DNA of 64,000 bases from Steroidobacter gossypii (GTDB lineage Bacteria; Pseudomonadota; Gammaproteobacteria; Steroidobacterales; Steroidobacteraceae). The stretch is taken from assembly GCF_016801985.1 (NCBI RefSeq), contig NZ_JAEVLS010000004.1, forward strand, positions 248,001-312,000, given 5' to 3'. Positions 36,258 to 43,851 of the stretch are shown here, one piece after another (position 1 is the stretch's first letter; each line of letters begins with the position of its first letter). The notes under the pieces are model-generated. The model was not told where the DNA came from, did not search any database, and saw only the letters and a list, made by a program, of their open reading frames with translations. A program made the translations under genes and the position numbers.

Positions 36258-37571
36258 TCATGCAGAGGCCTCCGGCCGAATCAGGGCGCGCTCGAGAATA
36301 CTCAAGCCCTCATCCAGCAGCGCATCGGAAATGGTCAACGGCACCAGGATACGCACAGTTTCACCATGAGTGCCACAGGTGAGAACGATCAAGCCGTTGG
36401 CGAGCGCACGGCTCGCGACCTCCTTGGCCGCCGCTCCGTTGGGAATTCGCTGGTCCGAGCTGCTCACCAGATCGAAACCGATCATCGCGCCCAGGCCGCG
36501 CAGGTTCGCCATCGTCAGCACGTCGTTGCGACGGGCGATTTCCGTGAGTCGCGAACGAACTCGTGCGCCGATGACCTCGGCGCGTTCCAGCAGATTCTCA
36601 TCTTCGATCACATCCATTACGGCGAGCGCAGCTGCGCAACCGATCGGCGAGCCCCCGTAGGTCCCCCCGAGCGAGCCGGGTGACGCAGATTCCATGATGT
36701 CCGCCCGCCCCAGCACTGCCGCAAGCGGGAAACCGCCCGCCAGCGACTTCGCCAGCGTGATCAGATCAGGCTCGACGCCCGAGTGTTCGATAGCAAACAT
36801 TCGCCCGGTGCGGCCGAAGCCCGACTGGATCTCATCGGCGATCAACAGAATGCCATGCGCGTCGCAGACGTGCCGCAGATGTCGCAGCAGCTTGCGCGGC
36901 GCCACCTGAAAGCCACCCTCGCCCTGCACCGGCTCGATGATGATGGCCGCGACCTGGTCGGGCGCGACATCCGAATAAAACAACGCATGCAGGGCATCGA
37001 TCGACGCGTCCACCGCGACGCCGCGATGTTCCAGCGGAAAGGGAATTCGAAACACCTCACGGCCGGCCGACCCCATACCCCGTTTGTACGGCGCCATCTT
37101 TCCCGTCATAGCCAGCGTAAGTGATGTGCGCCCATGAAATGCGCCGCTGAAGGCGATCACCGCTGAGCGTCCGGTGGCCATGCGTGCGATCTTGACTGCG
37201 TTCTCCACCGCTTCAGCGCCGGTCGTGAGCAGCAGGGTTTGCGCCGCCGCCGAAAACGGCGCGATCGAGTTGAGCCGTTCGGCGAGCTCGATGTACGGCT
37301 GATAGGCCATGACCTGAAACGCAGTGTGCGTGAAGCACTCGAGCTGCGCATACACCGCTTCCATCACACGAGGATGACGATGACCGGTGGCCACCACGCC
37401 GATGCCGCTTGCGAAATCGATATAGCGCTTGCCCTCCACGTCCCAAACTTCCGCGTTCGCTGCGCGCGCCGCGAAGATTCCCGTGGCGCTGACCACGCCG
37501 CCGGAGACCGCAATGCTCCGACGCCCGTTGAGTGACGCGTTGGTGATGTTTGCTGCAGATAACACGCTCAT
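36258..37571 (-). CDS. gabT: 4-aminobutyrate-type transaminase (class III, PLP-dependent)
   Basis: 437 residues from the ATG at 37571, close to the length of GabT (about 426). The class III features are all present: TGAEAVENAVKIAR, the FSGAFHGRTSLTLAMTGK motif, LLIADEIQSGFGRTG and the cofactor lysine in LITLAKSLAGG (Lys275). The enzyme transfers the omega-amino group of GABA (or 5-aminovalerate, beta-alanine) to 2-oxoglutarate, giving a semialdehyde and glutamate in the cytoplasm. No semialdehyde dehydrogenase gene is adjacent. It is the first gene of the operon and diverges from a third amidohydrolase. The gabT symbol is by family resemblance; related omega-transaminases cannot be excluded. 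Confidence 0.85.
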   Translation of the reverse strand: MSVLSAANITNASLNGRRSIAVSGGVVSATGIFAARAANAEVWDVEGKRYIDFASGIGVVATGHRHPRVMEAVYAQLECFTHTAFQVMAYQPYIELAERLNSIAPFSAAAQTLLLTTGAEAVENAVKIARMATGRSAVIAFSGAFHGRTSLTLAMTGKMAPYKRGMGSAGREVFRIPFPLEHRGVAVDASIDALHALFYSDVAPDQVAAIIIEPVQGEGGFQVAPRKLLRHLRHVCDAHGILLIADEIQSGFGRTGRMFAIEHSGVEPDLITLAKSLAGGFPLAAVLGRADIMESASPGSLGGTYGGSPIGCAAALAVMDVIEDENLLERAEVIGARVRSRLTEIARRNDVLTMANLRGLGAMIGFDLVSSSDQRIPNGAAAKEVASRALANGLIVLTCGTHGETVRILVPLTISDALLDEGLSILERALIRPEASA

Positions 37572-37737
37572 TCCCCCCAGGGTGCCGGATGGCTGCGAGC
37601 AAACCCTAGACCACCGCCTTCGTCCGACGGAAGTTGCGCAAACGGATGCTGTTGGTGACCGGAACACACCATTACGAGCGTTATCGGCCGTGATGCGATA
37701 TACGCGATGCGTGTTCGCTCACAACGAGGCCTCGAAC

Positions 37738-39531
37738 GTGACCCACTCAACCAAACATTTGCTTCGCGCAGCCATCGTCACGGCGCTGTCAGCGGCGGCC
37801 ATGACGCAAGCGGCGGTCGCCGCAACCGCGGTCGATCTGATCCTGAAGAACGGCAAAGTCGCCACCATGGACGCGCAGAACAGCTCTGCGACCACCGTCG
37901 TGGTGGACGATGGACGCATCGTCGCGGTCGGCGATGACAGCGTCGCCGAAGGCTACACCGCCGAGAAGACGCTCGATCTCCAAGGCAGAACGACGCTCCC
38001 CGGCTTTGTGGACAACCACGTGCATCCGCGGCCGGCGCGACCGCTACCGCCAGGCGAAGTGGATTTGCGTTACGCCTACACCTGGGCCGACAACGAACGC
38101 ATCTTGAGACAAGCGATGAAGGGCCGTCCGCCCGGAACGTGGGTGCGCGCGAGCGCCTTTCGACTGCACTTTGCGGACGACGCGCCGGCGACGCCGTGGA
38201 TCAACGAAGATATCTCCAAGATCCCCAACCGCTACGCCCTCGACAAGATCGCTCCCAATAATCCGGTGATCGTACGGGCCTCGCAGCTGGTGGTGGCGAA
38301 CTCGCTCGCATTGAAGCTCGCCGGCATTACGCGCGACAGCCAGGATCCGCCGGCTGGCGATGGTCACATCGAGAAAGACAGCAATGGCGAGCCTACCGGC
38401 ATTCTGTGGTACGCCGTTGGCGACGCCATCGAAGAGTTCGCGCCGCCTTCGCCGCCGGTTCCGAAGTTGTCGAAGGAAGCCGAATTCGCAGCGTACAAGG
38501 AATTTTTCGAGAACCTGCGTTCACTCGGCATCACCAGCGTCAACATCGCCGGTGCGCGGCCGCCCACGGAGTTTCGCATCTATCAGCAGCTGCACGCCCG
38601 CTATCCCGGCGAGCTGCCGCGCATGACCATTCAACCTTGGATCAACGCCGGTCATTCCATGGACGTCGTGCGCGAGAATCTGCAACGACTGGAAGGCTTC
38701 GGCTGGCACACCGGCGCGGGCAACGAATGGGTCAAGCTCGGCGCCATCAAAATGGGTCTGGATGGCGGCTATACCTTCAGCCGGCCCTGGCCCGTCAGCG
38801 AGCACGCGCACAAGCATGTCACCAGCTATTACGGCGGCTGGCGCGACCTGCCCGACAATTTCTATCACATCTTCAAGCGAGCGCATCAGCTCGGCTGGCA
38901 GATCGGCGTGCACACCGCGGGCGACAAAGCCGCCACGGTGGTCACCGATGTCCTGGAGCGCGTGATCAACGACTCGCCGCGCAAGGATCATCGGCATCAT
39001 CTGATCCACTTCGAGGTCGGTCCGCCGGAGGCCACCTACCTCAAGATGAAGCAGCTGGGCATCGGCGTGTCGATGCAGCCCAACTTCACTTACGCGCTGC
39101 AGCCGTTCTTCAGCCTGGCGCTCGAGGGCGAGACCCTGCAAAGAAACAATCCCGGCCGCACCGTGCTGAATCACGGGCTGCATCTCTCCTATGGCTCGGA
39201 TGAGCGACCCTACGGGCCGCTGATCGGTCTGTATGCGGCCGTTACGCGCCGCGGCTACGATGGCAAGGTGTACGGGCCGGAGGAAGCCGTGACCGTTCAG
39301 CAGGCAGTGCGTGCGTACACCATCGACTCCGCCTGGCACAACTTCGATGAAAAGAATCGCGGCTCGATCGAGCCGGGCAAGCTCGCCGACTTCGTGGTGC
39401 TCTCCGAGGACATCTTCAGCGTCGATCCGATGCGCATCAAGGACATCAAGATCGTGAACACCGTCATCGGCGGCCGGGTGTTCGACATCCCGGGCAACGC
39501 CAGGAACCGCTTCTACCCGGATCATCCCTGA
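37738..39531 (+). CDS. Exported YtcJ-like metal-dependent amidohydrolase (3)
   Basis: 597 residues from a GTG at 37738 with GAGG 8 bases upstream; an ATG at 37693 would add 15 residues. A signal peptide ends near AAVAATA. The metal motif is FVDNHVHPR (H94, H96), followed by VKLGAIKMGLDGGYTF, IGVHTAGDKAATV, LSYGSDERPYGPL and GSIEPGKLADFVVLS. The region after the HxH motif differs from the other two copies, pointing to a different substrate. It is divergent from the transaminase operon across a gap of about 165 bp that must hold both promoters; no clear motif was found there. Confidence 0.88.
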   Translation: MTHSTKHLLRAAIVTALSAAAMTQAAVAATAVDLILKNGKVATMDAQNSSATTVVVDDGRIVAVGDDSVAEGYTAEKTLDLQGRTTLPGFVDNHVHPRPARPLPPGEVDLRYAYTWADNERILRQAMKGRPPGTWVRASAFRLHFADDAPATPWINEDISKIPNRYALDKIAPNNPVIVRASQLVVANSLALKLAGITRDSQDPPAGDGHIEKDSNGEPTGILWYAVGDAIEEFAPPSPPVPKLSKEAEFAAYKEFFENLRSLGITSVNIAGARPPTEFRIYQQLHARYPGELPRMTIQPWINAGHSMDVVRENLQRLEGFGWHTGAGNEWVKLGAIKMGLDGGYTFSRPWPVSEHAHKHVTSYYGGWRDLPDNFYHIFKRAHQLGWQIGVHTAGDKAATVVTDVLERVINDSPRKDHRHHLIHFEVGPPEATYLKMKQLGIGVSMQPNFTYALQPFFSLALEGETLQRNNPGRTVLNHGLHLSYGSDERPYGPLIGLYAAVTRRGYDGKVYGPEEAVTVQQAVRAYTIDSAWHNFDEKNRGSIEPGKLADFVVLSEDIFSVDPMRIKDIKIVNTVIGGRVFDIPGNARNRFYPDHP

Positions 39532-39551
39532 GCGGCGGCGGGCAAAAGCAA

Positions 39552-39577
39552 GGGCGGGAGGCCGAAGTCTCCCGCCC
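39552..39577 (-). terminator. Hairpin terminator of the third TonB receptor gene
   Basis: Arms GGGCGGGAG (39552-39560) and CTCCCGCCC (39569-39577) with an 8-base loop, between convergent stops at 39531 and 39594. On the minus strand the stem is followed by TTGCTTTTGCC, a fair T-rich tail, so it suits the receptor transcript best. Confidence 0.65.
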
Positions 39578-39593
39578 CATCAAAGGTCGCCCA

Positions 39594-42452
39594 TCAGAAC
39601 TTGAAATCCATCCCCAAGCGGTACACGCGGCCGAGCTTGTCCCAGCGGCCGCCATTCGAGCGCGAATAGATGTAGCCCAGGCCGGTGGTGCCGAGCGCCG
39701 GCGTGAGCTCCGGATCCTCGTCGGTCAGGTTTCTCACATTGAAGTACACTCGGCCCTCGGCGCCGGCGTTGAACAGCGAATCGAAGCGATACGCCACCGA
39801 CAGGTCGAAGTACAGCCCGCCATCGATGCCGAGCTGATCGAAGGTGCGCGCAAACGTCGTCGATGTCGGGCAGTCGGTGCGACACACGATGTAATCGTTA
39901 TCCATGACCACGTCGCTGAAGTACCGCGTCGTCAACGTGCTCGAGAAGCGGCTCAAGTCGTAGGAGATCGAGCCGGTGAGCACCGTTTCAGGGGTGCCAT
40001 CGACGGTGCCTACGCTGTCGTCCGGCTCGGTGAAGCCGTCGTTGCTGATATTCTCGATGTAATGAGTGCCCATCAGTCGCAGGGTCATGTTGCCGACCCA
40101 ACTGTCGATCAGCGAGCTCAGAGCGAAGCTGTAACTCGCCTCGATGTCGATACCGCTCGCCTGTTGGCTCGCGAAGTTGAAGTTGCCCTGCTCGACGGTG
40201 GTGATGACGCCTTCGGAGTTGCGCGTGATGCGCGGGCAAAGAATGTCATAGCCCCGATAGCACAGTGTGATGATGTCCGAGCCGCCGATCAGCTGGATTG
40301 CGTCCTTGATGTCCACATCCCAGTAGTCCACCGAGACGCTCAGGCCGGGCGCGAATGACGGCTGCATCACCACCCCGACCGTGAGGCTGTCGGCCTCTTC
40401 CGGCTTGAGATTGGGATTGCCGCTTTGAGTTCGACCATGCGTCGGCGTGGTGTTGGTCAGGGGATCGAACGTCGACACCAGGCCGAAGTTCTGCGCCTGG
40501 AACAGCTCGCTGATGTTCGGCGCTCGAATGTCGCGAGACACCGTGGCGCGGAATCGCAAGCCCGGCGTCATGGCGTAGGTCGTGCCGATCTTCCACGTGG
40601 AGACCGATCCGGACACTTCGTAGTCCGTCGCGCGATAAGCAGCGCTCAGATCCCACGCGTCGACCAGCGGCCTGTTCGACAGCAGCGGGATCAATGTTTC
40701 TATGGCCGCTTCCACGACGTGATAACCCGCATCGAGCAGCTGGTGATTGCCCGAGTGCCAGCCGCTGCGACGTGCAATCTCGTCTGGATTGACCGTGGCC
40801 TCCTCCTTGCGATACTCGGCGCTGAGCGCCAGCGATACCGGCCCGGCCCAGTTACGGAACGGCTCGCCGGTGACAGAGGCGGCAACGACCTCCTGCCTGG
40901 TGGTCTGTTCTGAGAACGCGGTGCCGAGGATGTAATCGCGTGCCGCTTCGCTATTGACGCCAAGGCCCATCGGGTTCCACGGCACACAGCCGTCCGTGGG
41001 ATTCGCGAGCGTTGAACGACAGACGATGTCGCCCGTCGTTGGATCACGAATCACGTCCAGGGCACGGTTGTAATTCGCAACGATTCTGGCGTTGTGAGTG
41101 TAGTGCTGGCTCTTGGTCTCGCCGAGCTGCGCATAGCTGTTCCATGACCAGTTCGCACCGATGAGATCGAAATCGCCCTCTGCACCCAGCACGTAACGAT
41201 TGGCTGCGCGCGTGGTCTCGGTGGCCACGAACGGCATGTCGTAGTTCATCGTGCCCAGCCGGAAGGAGGCCAGGCCCAGCTCGGTCATGCGCGCTTGCAC
41301 TTCCGCTGGGATGAATGGATTGCCGGATAGCACGGTGGGCCCGGCGCCGGCCTGGTAATGCGGAAACGCGATGCCGTAAGTCGATGACACGCCACGCGAC
41401 ACCTGCAGGAACACATTCAAGTTGTCGCTGATGTCGTAGGAGACGCGGCCGAAGATGTTTTCTCGCTCCTGCTCGGGCAACAGACTGAACGCATCGTCGG
41501 TGCGGGTGCTGAGGTAGTCGCCGCCCGACATGAACAGGTCGCGCGTGACGCCTTCGCCATAGTTGAATTGATAAGGCACGCCGCCCTCGCCAAAGGCGGT
41601 GCCTCGCAGCGGGCCCGAGGTGATCAATCCGCCGTGCGTTGCCTGCGACAGAAACACATCGTTACGCAACAGGAATTCGGGCTGGCCGTTGGTGCCGTTG
41701 TACGCAGGATTGACGATGTAGTTGCGCGTGGTTCGACCCCAATCGCGATTGGTGCCATGAATGATGCCGTCGTTGTCGACCATCTCGCCGCTCAACAGCA
41801 CGTGCCCGCGACCGCCCGCGAAGGGAAAGCCTGCGGCCAGCGCAAGCTTGTAGTTCTCTGCATCGCCGCGATCGGTCGAGCCACCGGACAGCTCGCCCTT
41901 GAAGCCTGTGAAGTCCCGATCCAGGATGAAGTTCACGACGCCCGCCACCGCGTCCGAGCCATACACTGCCGAGGCGCCGCCGGTCACAACTTCGACGCGT
42001 TCGATCAGCTGCTGCGGAAAATTATCTGTATCCACCACGCCCGTGGCGATCGACCCCACCGAGCGCTGCCCGTCGAGCAGCACCAGGGTGCGCGTGATGC
42101 CCAGATTTCTCATTTCGATGGTGGACAATCCCGCTTGATTGAAGCTCGGCACGCCGGCGCCCGTGGTGATGTCGTAGCCGCCCGAAAACACCGGCATGGT
42201 GCTGAGCGACTCACGGACGCTCGAGTTCGCCGACTGGCCAAACAGTTGTTCCTGACTGAGCACCGTCAACGGCGTCGGCGCCTCGTAGCCTTCGCTGCGC
42301 GTGATGCGACTGCCCGTCACCACCACCTCCTCCTGCGGAGGCGCGGCGGTCGACTGATCCTGGGCGTTGCTTTCCAACGTGAACGCCGCGCCCTGCAGCG
42401 CCAGCGCGAACATCACGTAACGTTTCAAGACTCCAGGCTGCTGCGGATTCAT
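39594..42452 (-). CDS. TonB-dependent receptor (third paralogue, no STN domain)
   Basis: 952 residues from the ATG at 42452, which has GGGAGG just upstream and begins a signal peptide. The TonB box is EEVVVTGSRI, the plug includes TRTLVLLDGQRSVGSIATG and GGASAVYGSDAVAGVVNF, and the barrel ends in DFKF. It shares the CRSTLANPTDGCVPWNPMG loop and most of the barrel with the two receptors of the island, so all three probably handle related ligands. A 72-bp near-copy of its plug-coding start lies at 47877-47948. It stands alone on the minus strand with its own upstream palindrome and downstream terminator. Confidence 0.93.
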   Translation of the reverse strand: MNPQQPGVLKRYVMFALALQGAAFTLESNAQDQSTAAPPQEEVVVTGSRITRSEGYEAPTPLTVLSQEQLFGQSANSSVRESLSTMPVFSGGYDITTGAGVPSFNQAGLSTIEMRNLGITRTLVLLDGQRSVGSIATGVVDTDNFPQQLIERVEVVTGGASAVYGSDAVAGVVNFILDRDFTGFKGELSGGSTDRGDAENYKLALAAGFPFAGGRGHVLLSGEMVDNDGIIHGTNRDWGRTTRNYIVNPAYNGTNGQPEFLLRNDVFLSQATHGGLITSGPLRGTAFGEGGVPYQFNYGEGVTRDLFMSGGDYLSTRTDDAFSLLPEQERENIFGRVSYDISDNLNVFLQVSRGVSSTYGIAFPHYQAGAGPTVLSGNPFIPAEVQARMTELGLASFRLGTMNYDMPFVATETTRAANRYVLGAEGDFDLIGANWSWNSYAQLGETKSQHYTHNARIVANYNRALDVIRDPTTGDIVCRSTLANPTDGCVPWNPMGLGVNSEAARDYILGTAFSEQTTRQEVVAASVTGEPFRNWAGPVSLALSAEYRKEEATVNPDEIARRSGWHSGNHQLLDAGYHVVEAAIETLIPLLSNRPLVDAWDLSAAYRATDYEVSGSVSTWKIGTTYAMTPGLRFRATVSRDIRAPNISELFQAQNFGLVSTFDPLTNTTPTHGRTQSGNPNLKPEEADSLTVGVVMQPSFAPGLSVSVDYWDVDIKDAIQLIGGSDIITLCYRGYDILCPRITRNSEGVITTVEQGNFNFASQQASGIDIEASYSFALSSLIDSWVGNMTLRLMGTHYIENISNDGFTEPDDSVGTVDGTPETVLTGSISYDLSRFSSTLTTRYFSDVVMDNDYIVCRTDCPTSTTFARTFDQLGIDGGLYFDLSVAYRFDSLFNAGAEGRVYFNVRNLTDEDPELTPALGTTGLGYIYSRSNGGRWDKLGRVYRLGMDFKF

Positions 42453-42486
42453 ACGCCTCCCGGGAGTGTCGACGCAGGGTCGCACT

Positions 42487-42502
42487 CAAACAGAAATGTT
42501 TG
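42487..42502. promoter_or_regulatory. Palindrome upstream of the third TonB receptor
   Basis: CAAACA-GAAA-TGTTTG (42487-42502) is a perfect inverted repeat about 35 bases before the receptor start, in an AT-rich patch of an otherwise GC-rich gap. It could be an operator. The rest of the 256-bp gap shows no gene. Confidence 0.35.
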
Positions 42503-42708
42503 TTGGCCAGCTCGACGAGGCTTCGGGTCGCCGAGGTGACTAGACGTTAGTGCGGAACGACAACGCTCGGGAAGTTGCAGAACAAGATTCGTTTGGTGTC
42601 ACCGAGGCACCGAGGGAAGCGACCTGTGGCTCGGAGAAGTGAGCCGCGGCCGGATTCGAAGCCTGGCAGATACAGCCGCTCGATGCCCTCGCGTCGGGGC
42701 GGATTGCG

Positions 42709-43851
42709 TCAGCGGCAGGCTCGCGCCACGAGCGCGGGCGAGCTCAGCAGGACCCGATCGTGCTCGTCGCGGTTCGATGTGACGAAGATCCGGTACGAAG
42801 CACCGTCGGCGGCGACGCGAACGATCACGTGCCCGTCGGCGCTTGCCAGTTGGCGAGTCAGTCGGGAGGCGGTCAGCCGGACCGCGTCATGCAAGCCGGT
42901 GGCATAGACGTCGCGGGGACCGGCGTACAGTCGCGGATTGAACAAACGTTCCAGGGTGCTGATGCTTGGGTGAGATGCATGCCAGGCGGAGATGATCCAG
43001 GCGCGAGCCGACAATGCGCGGACCATGTCCGAGCTCGAAGCATCGAACAGGCCGTGATGAGGGGCGACAGCCACGTCGACCGGTCCGGCGGCCAGCGCGG
43101 CGGGCGTGAGCGCATCCAGATGGGGGCGCGCTCCAGCGTCGGCCCAGTTGGTGAGATCGCCGGCGCAGAAATAAGTGAAGCGACCGAACTGCAAGCGTAA
43201 TGCGATGGAACATGCATTCACGTTCGGCCGATCCGTCGCATCGAAGCGCTTGCCCGCACCCCACACCGTGCCCATGCCGGCGAGGTTGCGCACCTGGAAC
43301 GGCACTGAGGAGGCGCCATGCTCCAGTCGGATCTGTCGATCGCTTCCAACTTGCCAGCGTTCCACATTCGCCTGCCGACGCACCCAACTCACGTACCTTT
43401 CCGAAGCCGCGGCATCTTCGAACGGCGGATAGCTGTAGTCGGGATATCCCGAATCGACTACGCGACGGATTGGAACGTTGCGCGCGGCATCGGGAATGCC
43501 GTTGATATGGTCGGGATGCAGGTGGGTCACAAGCAAGGTATCGATCGCGTCGCCGCCAGTATCGTGAAGCCGTCGTCGCACGTAACGAGCGATCCACTCG
43601 CCGGCGGAGCGCGACGCGTCCGGGCGCGGCTCGAGCACTGCAGGGCCGGATTCCGCGGTCGCCCCGGCATCGATCAGAATCGTTGTGCCATCGGGCGCCA
43701 CGATCAACGTGGCGTCGCCCTGATTCGTCGAGATGTGATGAATGTCGAGCACCCCCGCGGTCCAAGGCGCCAGGCGTGCCTCCGAAGCTTTGACCAGCGG
43801 AGCCGCCGACGCCAGCGCGGCTCCGACCAGAAACTGACGGCGCGAGAGCAT
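42709..43851 (-). CDS. Tat-exported metallo-beta-lactamase-fold hydrolase (ComEC-like domain)
   Basis: 380 residues. The N-terminus has a twin-arginine signal (SRRQFLVGAAL), so the enzyme is probably exported folded with its metals. The metal motif THLHPDH lies at 109-115, preceded by ILIDAG. A later GDLTNW and an APHHG motif complete a ComEC/Rec2-type metallo-beta-lactamase domain. The ComEC membrane channel is absent, so it is a free hydrolase, perhaps a phosphodiesterase or esterase. The start codon immediately follows the stop of the upstream receptor gene, so it belongs to the sigma-FecR-receptor operon. The substrate is unknown. Confidence 0.85.
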   Translation of the reverse strand: MLSRRQFLVGAALASAAPLVKASEARLAPWTAGVLDIHHISTNQGDATLIVAPDGTTILIDAGATAESGPAVLEPRPDASRSAGEWIARYVRRRLHDTGGDAIDTLLVTHLHPDHINGIPDAARNVPIRRVVDSGYPDYSYPPFEDAAASERYVSWVRRQANVERWQVGSDRQIRLEHGASSVPFQVRNLAGMGTVWGAGKRFDATDRPNVNACSIALRLQFGRFTYFCAGDLTNWADAGARPHLDALTPAALAAGPVDVAVAPHHGLFDASSSDMVRALSARAWIISAWHASHPSISTLERLFNPRLYAGPRDVYATGLHDAVRLTASRLTRQLASADGHVIVRVAADGASYRIFVTSNRDEHDRVLLSSPALVARACR

